64,000 bases of DNA from Schistocephalus solidus (lineage: Eukaryota; Platyhelminthes; Cestoda; Diphyllobothriidea; Diphyllobothriidae). Where the stretch lies: contig WEDG01003481.1 of the NCBI GenBank assembly GCA_017591395.1, forward strand, positions 1 through 64,000, written 5' to 3'. Shown here one piece after another: positions 33,201-41,979 of the stretch. Numbering within the stretch: position 1 is the stretch's first letter; every line of letters starts with the position of its first letter. The translations under genes and the position numbers were made by a program. The notes under the pieces are model-generated. The model ran no database searches. It saw nothing but the letters and a program-made list of their open reading frames with translations, and was not told the origin of the DNA.

Positions 33201-33685
33201 TACGAAGGCCAGACAGTGTTGAATATGTCCCATGCTGACCTGTCTAAAGATGTACACTAATAAAACAAAAGGGTACCTAGAAATTTTATGTTGGGGCAGA
33301 TTTCACAACCATTGAGGTCACTAATATAACTCATGGCCTGCGGGCTCGTTGGTGAAAGGATGAATGTAGATATAGGCACTAACGCATGATTTAACAGATT
33401 TAAATACCATTATTAGGATTATCTGAATAGTACTCCAAGTCTTTGGTATCTTCCCCAAAGAAATCGCCGATGCAAAAGAGCGCCTATATATAAGAGGTTC
33501 AGGATAAATAAAAACAATACTTCAAAGGGTCCAGCGGCTTTAAGCACCTTTGAGATCCTGCTATACAGTAGCTTGAGTTTTCCTCGCACATCCCCGCAAA
33601 TCAGTCTAAAGCTTATAAAGCTGAGGAGAATAAACGTGCATTTTGCAGCTATCCATTTGTAGTGAGAATCCTCTTGAATGTTCAC
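21156..33685 (-). CDS. CWF19L1: CWF19-like protein 1, about eleven exons
   Basis: The family is linked to spliceosome/lariat metabolism (relatives of yeast Drn1 and Cwf19): an N-terminal calcineurin-like fold, then CwfJ-C1 and CwfJ-C2. Exons on the - strand: 33685-33521, 33483-33408, 33378-33277, 33239-32930, 31907-31823, 30251-30117, 29968-29851, 26217-25931, 24583-24384, 22081-21980, 21291-21156. They sum to 1716 nt with agreeing phases, giving 571 aa against about 540 in mammals. Landmarks are LICGDVRG (about 28-35), CIGDFFG, GVDLLLTCQWP, VKPRYHFAAS, ELVAQPPDATDNPY, CWFCL (336-340), VGHYQ, FERNFKTHHYQLQ (ending 426), PYFYVELPTGEKLF, and VNWREC with final FEFT before TGA. Uncertain points are the first exon's start, the 3' end of exon 7 and the 5' end of exon 9. 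Repeats fill the larger introns. Confidence 0.9.
21980..22081 (-). CDS. CWF19L1: CWF19L1 exon 10
   Basis: The exon opens after TTCTCTAG and reads PGVPYFYVELPTGEKLFNTI, then EKDHLASSDINFG, to a GTGAGT donor. It matches the family's [24 protein letters not shown]...FGRE. Its phases fit exons 9 and 11. Confidence 0.93.
22082..24383 (-). other. CWF19L1: CWF19L1 intron 9, nothing recognised inside
   Basis: About 2.3 kb bounded by GTTTTG (24383) and CTCTAG (22082). Small open frames (for example 22877-23071 -, 23427-23630 +) show no domain, and no known repeat family of this window was found here. Confidence 0.6.
24384..24583 (-). CDS. CWF19L1: CWF19L1 exon 9 (5' end and a possible 36-nt intron uncertain)
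   Basis: The 3' half reads ERDFVLEVVEIGSRHLEANV and ends in phase 2 at GTTTTG. It matches the family's [20 protein letters not shown] just before PG-YFYVEL. The 5' part LHFVPSSVPFSKWLTQT resembles the start of CwfJ-C2. In-phase joining to exon 8 needs the acceptor TGCCAG (start 24583). An AG at 24552 is nearer but out of frame. A GT-AG stretch at 24481-24446 is divisible by three, so both spliced and retained forms stay open. Confidence 0.65.
25404..25695 (+). mobile_element. SINE-like repeat copy e (subfamily 2)
   Basis: It begins CAGTTCGACCGTCG and carries TGACTTTCGCTTGAATTAG and the subfamily-2 tail CCCACGGAGTGGGAATACCA / GGGGCCACATCATGAA, shared with copy a. It lies in CWF19L1 intron 8, antisense to the gene. 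No clear target-site duplication. Confidence 0.78.
25931..26217 (-). CDS. CWF19L1: CWF19L1 exon 8, CwfJ C-terminal domain 1
   Basis: This is the most conserved exon: CWFCLGNPQVAKHLVVTIAT, GPLVKDHLLILTVGHYQNW and FERNFKTHHYQLQ, before GTAGGG at 25930. The Cys pair, the GHYQ histidine and the HH pair are the HIT-related residues of the CwfJ fold. The acceptor is either CTCTAG (start 26217), which is phase-compatible with exon 7, or CACACAG (start 26209), which is not. Confidence 0.95.
26771..27064. repeat. 136-bp inverted repeat at the 5' end of a LINE
   Basis: The arm at 26771-26906 is the reverse complement of 26929-27064 with about eight mismatches (roughly 94%), separated by 22 bp. The right arm is coding in the LINE (FNPPNYDLDEGSTIETVSFD, then LNESKSPGPDD). 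The left arm is therefore an inverted duplicate of the element's own truncated 5' end. Confidence 0.93.
26929..28838 (+). mobile_element. LINE family I (CR1-like), 5'-truncated, reverse transcriptase and 3' end
   Basis: The element carries an RT domain: ESKSPGPDDIPPKLLKEL, QHGFRSGRSCVTNLLY, YIDFKKAFDSVPHQRLLQ, VPQGSVFGPTLFILYVNDC and MFADDIKLWRVI. The catalytic FADD is intact. Then come KDLGVWISSSLKPSLHCSKK and FVRPQLEFAIQAW up to about 28424. Frame changes occur near 27150, 27760 and 27840, so it is not functional. The 3' UTR ends CCCTTAATAAACTGAACTGA at about 28838. It lies in CWF19L1 intron 7, opposite to the gene. The endonuclease and ORF1 are absent (5' truncation, or inversion as described for the repeat). 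Confidence 0.9.
29851..29968 (-). CDS. CWF19L1: CWF19L1 exon 7, basic linker (3' end uncertain)
   Basis: The exon opens after CTATCGTAG with EVQTEQFFYALPAKRSGKDQ, then SNREDGGRRKSWKLRKFAD. It matches [20 protein letters not shown] plus the basic linker of relatives. Two donors share the phase needed by exon 8: GTACCC (exon end 29851) or the stronger GTAAGG (exon end 29920). The second would remove most of the linker. I favour the longer form because relatives keep a basic linker there. Confidence 0.8.
30117..30251 (-). CDS. CWF19L1: CWF19L1 exon 6
   Basis: The exon opens after CATCTAG with YLYALKVTPVEKMSRSELVA, then QPPDATDNPYWDQLKK. It matches the family's YLYAFSIVPM...ELVKQPPDVTENPY. It ends in phase 0 at a GTAATC donor. 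The internal ATG (30215) is a normal methionine, not a separate start. Confidence 0.92.
31399..31738 (+). mobile_element. SINE-like repeat copy f
   Basis: It begins TAGTTCAACCGTCGATTCC, shares GTGTCAAGACAGATTCAAGA and the CATGTTCGGCATTT block, and ends CTTTTAGGGGGACACAGAC. A possible imperfect flanking repeat (AGAC-CAGCCT) is seen. It lies in CWF19L1 intron 5, antisense to the gene, and is older than copies b and d. Confidence 0.8.
31823..31907 (-). CDS. CWF19L1: CWF19L1 exon 5
   Basis: The 85-nt exon opens after ATTTTAG and reads NHRVLREKERHVTRFIGLAE then VGNKENLK before GTACGT. It matches the family's [24 protein letters not shown] segment. Its single leading base completes the arginine codon split from exon 4. 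Confidence 0.92.
32930..33239 (-). CDS. CWF19L1: CWF19L1 exon 4
   Basis: This 310-nt exon opens after TTTAGACAG and completes the LGQHGTYSTLSGLRIVYVS segment (family: LGRKGIFTGSSGLQIVYLS). It continues through FSGVDLLLTCQWPKYI and VKPRYHFAASAGLFYERKPY to a GTACGT donor at 32929. It forms the second half of the phosphoesterase-like domain. The AG three bases earlier would break the frame with exon 3. Confidence 0.92.
33277..33685 (-). CDS. CWF19L1: CWF19L1 exons 1-3, separated by 37- and 29-nt introns
   Basis: Exon 1 (33685-33521) reads FRLICGDVRGKLKLLYSRIS then KVLKAAGPFE, matching the family's RLLACGDVEGKFDILFNRV; it stops before GTATTG. Exon 2 (33483-33408) reads ALFCIGDFFGEDTKDLEYYS. Exon 3 (33378-33277) reads VPISTFILSPTSPQAMSYIS then DLNGCEICPNIKFL, matching APIQTYVLGANN...DGCELAENITYL. 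Each junction keeps frame. ATG 33685 gives about 20 more N-terminal residues than relatives, so a shorter first exon using the acceptor CTCCTCAG (about 33616) and an unseen upstream exon remains possible. Confidence 0.85.
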
Positions 33686-33879
33686 ATAAGAAATCGGCGC
33701 ATTATAAGACTTTTACAGAGTGTAAGAGCTTTAACACAAATTCATGGCTTGAACATAATTAAAACTTCAAAATGTAGTCCTCATGAGTTAAGCTGTTCTA
33801 AACTGTACATTAAGATCCTTAATCGCGCCATATCATGTTCATTCACTTCAGAGTCCACTTCATCTGAAGTGAATTTTAA

Positions 33880-36800
33880 CGTGCATTATCAGATCAGTTC
33901 AGTTTTATGATGGGAAGGCTAAGCGATGCCTTTGAACCCCTAGTGATTTTAAATGACATTGAAAATTAAAAACGCTGACACATAATGCACGTTGGACAAA
34001 GGATTATCTCCCCGGATGGGGACACGATTATGTCTACAGGCAGAGCATTCCAGGCCTTAATCACTCTGTTAGAAAAGAAAAACCTCCTTATTTCCAGCCT
34101 TGCACAAGTCACACTTAGCTTGAGAGAATGTACTCTTAAAGAAGTGGTGATTGGCAGCTTAAAGAAGGCGCCAGATGCAAGGTAACAATCCTCATTCCGC
34201 AACATGCGAATCGCTTGCATTAGGTCGCCGCGTAGCTGTCTAGAGTCCAAAGAAAACGGATCAAGATAGGACGATCGTGTTTCATAAGGCATGTAGTTTT
34301 GACTTCGATCAAGCTTGGTTGCACGTCTTTGGATCTTCTCAAGTGTGCTGTAGTCTTTGACAGCCCACGGTCTCCAGGCTTTTTTGGGTAAATTCCAATT
34401 GTGACCGCACGAACATCCCGAAGACCTTATTAAAGCACTCTTCGTTGAACTTTGCGAACGCCCGATTAATTCCACACAAGCTTGATGTTTTGGATTTTGC
34501 TACTTTCAAGCAATGGTACGATGGTATCAGTGAGTGCATGATCCATACTCCTAGATCTTTCTGAGCCTCTACCTCTGGTAGCTGTGTGTGGTTCAGATAG
34601 TACATGCTCTGGTGCACAGAAGTGGTTCTGCCGATTCGCATAATATTGAATTTGGTAGCATTGAATGGTAGGAGCCATTTGTTAGACGATTCATCGATTC
34701 GATGCAAGTTCACATGTAGATTTGCTCCATCAACTTCGTTGTTGATAACCTTCCAAAGCTTTATGTCGTCAGCAAACATGGTGGTATCAGAGTTCAACCC
34801 AGTTTCGTTGTCATCAGTGTATATAAGTAAGCGGATAGGGCCAAGGACGGAGCCCTGGGGAACCCCACTCTTAACCGCCATCTCCGCCGATTGTTGATCG
34901 TCAAGGCGGACTATCTTAGATCGCCCAATCAAGATGTGTTCGATTCTCTTCAGAAGCTTGCCACTTACCCCAATAAGGTTGAGTTTATATAGGAGACGCT
35001 GGTAAGGCACTCTATCAAAGACCTTCTCGACGTCTATGTCTACTGCATGCACCCCATTTCCTTCATCAACCGCTCAGATCCATCGTTCCAGACAGTAGAG
35101 ACAAGTGGTTAAGAAAGAACTTCCTCTGCGGAATCCATACTGTGCGTTAGAGAGAACATGATACCGCTCCAGAAACTGCATGAGTTTCTCATTTGAGGAT
35201 TCGCTCCGTAATCTTACAACAAATGGAGTTGAGACTTACGGCCGGTAGTTATTTGCGGTAGCCCGGCTGCCACTTTTGTATATCAAGGGAATCCACAAAG
35301 TCTTCTAATCGAGTTGCAATTTGCCTGCAGCGAGGGATCCCTGGAAGAGTAGACACAAGTGTTCTGTCAACTCTACGACCCACTCCTTCAAAAAATGTGT
35401 TTGTATTACATCAAGGCATGGCAATTTCGTTTCCTTCAGCTTCAGTTATTCATGCAGAACAATATATTCTGTGATGAACACTGAGCCAATTGTCAGGATC
35501 TCTTCCACACTACAGTTATCATCGATTAGATCCGCTTCTTTCGTAAAAGCTGACTGAAAGAAGTGAGATAGATGCGCAGCCTTTTCCTCATCCTCGCAAC
35601 GTTCAAAACCTCCATCCATTTCTAAAAAAGGGATGGGGTCTTTCTTTTGAGTGCAATGCCTAATATAGATGTAGAAGACCTTCAGGATTTCTACTGCACA
35701 GTTTATCAGATTCCACTCCAAACTTTGGCAGGCTTTATGAACAAGGCCTTTAACCCTGTTTCTCTGCATCTTGTACTTTGTCACCGATTTGAACGACTTC
35801 TCCCTTAGATAGGTTCTCCACAGCTCTCGATTGCGGTTTAATTCACTCTTCAGGGTTGTTGGTAGAAATTTGGCCCTTTTGGTTATCTTATTTTTCGAGT
35901 TAAGACTGTAGCTGGTGATAAGTCATTGTAATACGGCCTTAAATTCTAAGCAATCCTCGAGAATACACCCAGTGAATATTTCATTCCAGTATAAACGGCA
36001 TACATCAATTTTCATTTGGGTTAAATCTCCACGCTATATGTTGCGTTTGACTGTGGTACGTCGATCGGGGACAGAGAAGAGTGAATATTCCCACTGTAGG
36101 ACTACGTGGACAATTTTTCCCAGTGGAGTAGACAGTTCACAACATCGACGCTGTCAGAAGATTTTGTCAATACAAAGTCCAAACAATTGGCTTGTTGCCC
36201 CCCGCAAATTCTGGCTGGATGCAAGACGTGTTGAGTTAGGAAGCAATTGTGTATTTCTTCTAGGAGGTGGTGGTCGAAGTTCAATTCCGAGCCTCGTGCT
36301 GAGTTCAGCTTTCAATCGATATTCAAGTTGATTGGCAAACGCTTCTAAATCGTCTATCAGACAACTGTCCGACTGTGGATCGTTACTCGGTGGTCAGTAG
36401 ATCATCAGGATCTCAATTGCTTGGGACCCGGGCGTTCGGATGGTGAACAAGATGGCTTCAGTTTCGCACGCGAACTTTTCCGTTTTTCTCTGACACCAGC
36501 AGGCCATGTCTGACATAAGTAAGCACACCCCCACCTTGACGTCCCACTCTATCCTTTCTGGACAACTAAAAACCTGGAAATTAACTTCGCGATCGTCCAC
36601 CTTCGTGGTCAGCCTCGTTTCAGTTATGGAGATTATATCTGGTGAAGTTTGGCAAACGTATATCTTAAGGTCATCTTATTTAGGTACTAGGCTTTAGACG
36701 CTGGTAGATTTAAATTTTAGTTTAGTTGTAGGTTTCAACCCGGCTATCTCGCCACCTTCGTCGTTTGCGGCAACTGTAGGTTTTTACATTTAATTAGCTG

Positions 36801-37630
36801 CCCGACAGTGTGACTTTCCTCAGAATGACGGACGTATTCCGCAGTAGGGTTTTATGTACTATAATTCGAACACTCAGTTCCTTATTACCAGTCCCTTTTT
36901 CTTCTGTTCTTTCAAGTTCTCCAATTCCGCTTTTAACGCCCTCCATTTCATTTTCTCTTGCAAAGAGTTGTACGGTTGCAAAAAATACCTCTGTGACCCC
37001 GTCTAACCGTTCGAGTAGAAGATCTCTCTGAAGTTTTTTTTTCAAATATCCTTTAAATATCTTGATTTATTTATTCGAGAGTTTTAGTCATCTGTAAAAT
37101 TTAGTGGGAACAATTTGAAAACCCCTTGTCTTTCATCTTCTCTTATTATTTCACTCAAACATTCCTGCAAGGCCCTTATATCTTCACTTACTCTACACCT
37201 GGTGTTTTCTTTGGTTGACTCACGAAACCCATGGATTATAACGCATTGTGACCGATCCACAACACCTCTGTCCAGAGGGTTCTGTCAAATAATTTTTCTG
37301 GCAGATGTTGGGGTTTCCCCAAAACTGCATTCAACACCATTAGCTTGGGCAGTCGTAAGGGTAGGTACTTCCACTGTTGGTTTACTTTTAGTCGTCCTTT
37401 CGGTGGGTGACAACTCCTCTTTATTTGCCTCTGGCGAAGCACATGTGGCCTGGTGACTATTTTCGTTAATCCTTATCTGCCGTGTTTCGTTTAGCTCGTG
37501 CATTGGCATATATGGATAAATTTCATTTTGTACCTTCGATTTCTTTTTCAGTGAGTTTGACATCTTCCCCTTCGGGTTTTTGCGACCCGTCCCTGTTGTC
37601 TTCTGAGAAAAAGAGGCCGTCTTTTTTTAA
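33880..37630 (-). mobile_element. LINE family I, near full length (ORF1, endonuclease, reverse transcriptase)
   Basis: Read on the - strand. ORF1 remnant 37563-36794: MSNSLKKKSKVQNEIYPYMP, Pro/Thr/Lys-rich, then a shifted GFRESTKENTRCRVSEDIRA-like segment. Endonuclease remnant about 36700-36000: DDREVNFQVFSCPERIEWDV, ILMIY, DFDHHLLEEIHNCF, LDFVLTKSSDSVD. RT about 35784-33966: DVEKVFDRVPYQRLLYKLNL, VPQGSVLGPIRLLIY, TMFADDIKLWKVI, EVEAQKDLGVWI and MFVRSQLEF. The 3' UTR ends ATAAAACTGAACTGATCTGA near 33880, the family I tail. Frameshifts and stops are scattered, so this is a decayed but structurally complete copy about 3.75 kb long, just upstream of CWF19L1. Confidence 0.88.
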
Positions 37631-37634
37631 TTAA

Positions 37635-38860
37635 ATAAATGCAGCTTATTGAGGGAATAAGTATGAGCCTTTGAGTACCCTACGTATAACGTGAACTTTA
37701 GTGTGGTTTACGTAAAAAATGCCGTTTAAATTGTTCAGAGAGCACACTAATTGTTAAAATTTGGGCGTGAGTCCCAAAAGCTAAGAAAAGCCCTCATCGT
37801 GCCGGCTCATTTTGGAACAAAAATAAGTCAAGTTTCATTTTAACGCTTTCCAGTGATGGTGACATCACAACATCTGCAGGGAGGGTACTTCATTGTTTGA
37901 CCCCTCTAACAGAGAGGGAGAACTTGCGCGCATCCAGTATGGACTGCTTAATGCGCAGTTTTAATGGAAGACCCAGACGTTGGTTGTGGGAGCAAATTCC
38001 AAAATTTCGTCACAAGCCAGGCAGCAATACAATCCCTTAACAATGCGTTATGTCTGTAGGAGACCCCTGCACAATTTGCTATGAGTCAAAGGGAACATAA
38101 AAAGATTTGCTAGGCAGGTTGCTCATGAAAAGGAGTTTTGATTCTTAACCATTTTAGTTGCTGTCCATTGAACTCCTTTGAAACTGTTCTATCCCTCAAC
38201 TGCCCAGGGTCTCCCGGTTTATATAGAATATTCCAAATTCGGCATAAATGGTCGTTGCGAAAGTTCTGATTAATAAATCTTCATCAACATTCACAAAGGC
38301 GGTCCTGATGGCGTGCAACACTGACACTGTGCTCTTTGCTTCTCTTGAGTGACGACAGAACGGTTTCAAGGATATAATCGGTAACGCAATGAGGCCCTTT
38401 CCGGTTTCTAGTTCTTTCAAATGTGCGTCATTTAGAATGTAGCTTCTACTTTCAGTGGATCTGGCTGGGTTGCCTAAGCGAAGTATTGTACACTTGTAGA
38501 CTTTGACTTACAAAAAGTCAACGGCCCGACCACTCCTGCACCCGACTAAGGTTTACGTGCTGTCTACATTCGTTGACAGGTCTCTGGATTAAACTATGGA
38601 TTTTCATTTCGTTGGCAATCGCTGATGCTTCCCAGTTCAACTTCTGACCCAATCCTCCACATAATGATGGGGCCCTCTGGGCCTTAAATATACAATTTTT
38701 ATTTATATATGAGGAACATAATTGGGCATAGTACTGAACCCTTGGGATCCCCACTCTCGACCGCAAGAGAAATTAGCTTCTTTTGGCCAATGCAAACAAC
38801 CAGGTGCGTGGAAGGTTTAAAAAAGGAACCACCTATTCCTATCGTCAGATTTGGATGCCT
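37635..38860 (-). mobile_element. LINE family I fragment (RT palm to 3' end), badly decayed
   Basis: On the - strand: IGIGGSFFKPSTHLVVCIGQ, then SGDPKGSVLCPIMFLIYK (normally SGVPQGSVLGP). Further on come HVNLSRVQEWSG and a KPFCRHSREAKSTVSVLHAI / EDLLIRTFATTIYAEF segment. The 3' end TTCCCTCAATAAGCTGCA at about 37645 abuts the 5' end of the neighbouring element. A 45-bp block at 38660-38705 inside it matches the tail of the LINE ending at 62.02 kb. Confidence 0.78.
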
Positions 38861-40460
38861 ATTCATTTTACCACTGCGGATATAGATGTGGAATAATTTT
38901 TGATTCCACGTTTCATTTTGTGGAAAATTCTTACTAAATCCCCTACTTGTTAAAAGGGTTATGATTCTAAGTTTATTACTCTGTTTTTTTATCGATAAAA
39001 GGTTCTTTCGGTATAGTCTTGCAGAATTTCTGTCATAATTTATACTTTCTGTTAACATTCTTTTTTCATTACCATTTGGCCATTCAGGTCGCTTGTTCTG
39101 ATCGACTCTCAGCTGTGAACAGTTGTTTTCGCTGAGCTGCAAAAGAACATTCCTGCACAACTCCTCCCATCTTCAGATTTCTAGTTCTTTTTGTTAAGGA
39201 ATTTTAGTTTCTATCTTAGTATAGAATATGCATTAGTTTGAAATTATTCAAGAAGGTATTGAATATTCTTCAAATTTCGGTGGATGGTTCTATAGCTTTC
39301 AAGATATTCCGGTACTGCGAGTTCATCCACGTCCCGGAGATCATCCACACGAGAAGTACAGGGTTCTATGTACACTCGTTTGCAAAATTAACGCCGGCAG
39401 CGTGTTACGTTAATCTGCTCTCAGCCGTGGAAGCAGAAGTATCAACAAAGGTTGAATTGTTACATACATCGTACAAGTCTGACTGCTGGATATTTCTGCC
39501 ACCTTATCTGTTTATTGAAGAATCTTTATAGATTCAGCATCTGTATCTCAGTTAACCGTCCATTTATCAGGTGGCAAGAAGTAACAAATTTTTCCTTGAA
39601 AAATCATATCGTGTTTCAGAGTCTTTTGGGTAGATCCTGAAGAAATGCAGTCACAAATAACGTTTGATTCCGCAATTCATGGAATGGCACCCAAGAACCT
39701 GGTGTGCAGTTTGAACTCCAAAAAGTCTTTAGTTTGGGGCCTTTAAGTGGAAGCAACGCAAATGAAGTGTAAACTAGAATGCTGAATGTGGTCTTGGAAA
39801 GCAAATGACAGGTGGACCTCAGCTCGCATCGTATGTCCAGGCTACGAAAAAAAACAATCGATTACAAAAGGAAAATAAAAAGCTTCAGAGCATAGACAAA
39901 TAGAATCTGAAGAGAGTAGACGACCAAGTGGTAAAAATTGAGTGCCCATTTTATAAGGTCATCTGGTTCAGCTAACGTTCAAAAACAGTTTCAGTTGCAG
40001 CACAAAATCGCAGATCCAAGATTGGCCAGTAGATTGGATGCATCACACGAATTCTGCAGCAATAGTTTAAGGTACAAGAACTAACAAAAATTTTCCAGAG
40101 ATTGAAACAACCAAATAAGTTGATAAGGATGTACTTAAATTTGCAAACTTTAATAAACATTTTCCATGATATCAAATTAAACATGACCAATTTCGAACTC
40201 GACTCATTGACTGTGGCTAAAGATCATTAAATGAAATTTTTATTGTGCATTTTCTCAGAAATTTATCTTTTCTTTGTAGTAAATCCATCTGGATTAACGT
40301 TCATGTAGGTCTGAGTTTTAAAGTTTTTTGAAACATTATCAGACCCATTGGTTAACCGAATCCCTCCCAGCTGTGTCGTGCAGCCGCAAAATATCGGCAA
40401 AACATGTGACTGTACCTGTGCTATCAGTATGGTATATTAATTCAAGTCACTTGCGAAAAA
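38860..40460. other. No gene recognised
   Basis: Open frames at 39238-39531 +, 39616-39804 - and 39972-40190 - have no recognisable domain. No copy of the repeat families of this window was seen here. Confidence 0.4.
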
Positions 40461-40462
40461 CT

Positions 40463-40543
40463 TGGTAGCCTCGGTGGGATTTGAGCCCACACAAGCATGA
40501 AGGAGGTTTCAGTACAGCCAACGCTATAGCTACAAGGCTCCCA
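40463..40543 (-). repeat. tRNA-like sequence (tRNA pseudogene or tRNA-derived SINE head)
   Basis: On the - strand an 81-nt block has a T-arm GTGGG-CTCAAAT-CCCAC, a B-box-like GGGCTCAAATCCC, an A-box-like TAGCTATAGCGTTGG, a possible D-stem AGC/GCT and an acceptor pairing GAGCCTT with GAGGCTA followed by CCA. The anticodon arm does not fold into a normal five-pair stem. A working tRNA is therefore unlikely; a tRNA-derived repeat is more probable. Confidence 0.5.
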
Positions 40544-40919
40544 CCTGGAGCCGTGAGTTTAATCATTTGATTCAAGTTATCCGCCAGGCCTACTGCAATG
40601 TATGGAATCCACCAATTCTGATACGGTAAGCTGACTGCCTATGATATGCTATGCAAACCCTTTGTGACAAAATGAGCAGATAAAGGACGCAGAAGGTAGG
40701 CATTGCCATTTTCATGTTATCCCATGAACAAAATGGACGAAGAAAAGACGGGAACGTAATATTTATACGACATAATATGTAGTTTATCATGACTGAACCT
40801 TCTCAAAAACATGGGTTGGAAAAAGCTCAATGGATACTCGTGTGTCAAAGCAATCAAATCTCAATATTGTCCTTGTTTAAAGAACCCTCAAAGAGGGGAA
40901 GAACGGTCACGATACACTT

Positions 40920-41975
40920 TAAGTCAATTTATTGAGGGAATTTAGCTTTTGCCTTTAAGCTCCCTATTCACTTTCAAAAATGATAAAATAATAAACGTTT
41001 ACAGCAATAACTCTGACAAAGGAAAACCTAAGGTCATCGATATGTGTGGGCCAGGCATAAGCTGCCACAACTGACACAAGCTTCATTATATGTACAATAG
41101 TTTCTCAGGAAATGAGTATCCAGTTTGCATTTAAATGTGCCAACAGTTTTTGAAAGGGCCACCTCATGAGGGAGTCCGTTCCATGCACCAACGACCCTCT
41201 GGGAAAAGGCGTTCCGACGGACGTCCGTGTGGACCAACTTCCTCTGCAGATTAAAGGGATGACACCGCAGATGTTCCGTCTCAGCCAATTTGAAGAAGTC
41301 AGCAAATTCTAGGGCACATTCGCGGCTTCTGATAATACGGTAGGTTTGGTTGAGGTCATCCCGTAGTTGCCAGTAATTAAGAGGAAACAAATCAATTTCA
41401 ACTAGTCTGGTTTCGTAAGGCAGATGACTTAGATTCTTTACCATCTTCGTAACCCTCGCCTGTACTCGTTCGAGCTGCAGATAATCCTTCTTTAACCACG
41501 GACGCCAGGCCTGGACGGCATATTCCGAGTAAGATCGAACAAATTCTCCGTAGGTTTTACGGAATATTTCCTTATCAATCTGCAAAAATCCACGTCTGAG
41601 CGCAAATAAAACTTGTGCTGCGCGTTAAGCTGCCTTTACACACTGTAAAGATGGTTTGAGTGAGGAGTTTATTAGAACACCGAGGTCCTTCTGTTCCTCA
41701 ACAATCGAAAGGGGCTGCCCATTGAGCAGGTATTGGTAGGAATCATCCTCCCTACTGGTCTCTCTGGTACGGAGTCTTAGGACCACACACTTCCCAACGT
41801 TAAAATTTAAGAGCCAACGAGCAGAACAGCTGCTAAGATGGTTGAGACTCTCTTGAAGTGCTTGCCCATCGGCATCAGATCTGATGACCCTCCACAATTT
41901 AACATTGTCTGCAAACATGACGGCTCTGTCGAAGGCGGTTGGTTCAAATTTGAAGATAAGTGAATTCTCGAATTT
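40920..41975 (-). mobile_element. LINE family I copy D, 3' part (split by LINE II-A)
   Basis: On the - strand: FEPTAFDRAVMFADNVKLWR (FADN instead of FADD), IVEEQKDLGVLINSSLKPSL, one stop, then EFVRSYSEYAVQAWRPWLKK and FSQRVVGAWNGLP, to TAA at 41034. The tail CCCTCAATAAATTGACTT follows at about 40925. Homology stops at about 41960-41980, where the 5'UTR of LINE II-A begins; the missing upstream part is at 47135-47440. Confidence 0.87.
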
Positions 41976-41979
41976 TAAA

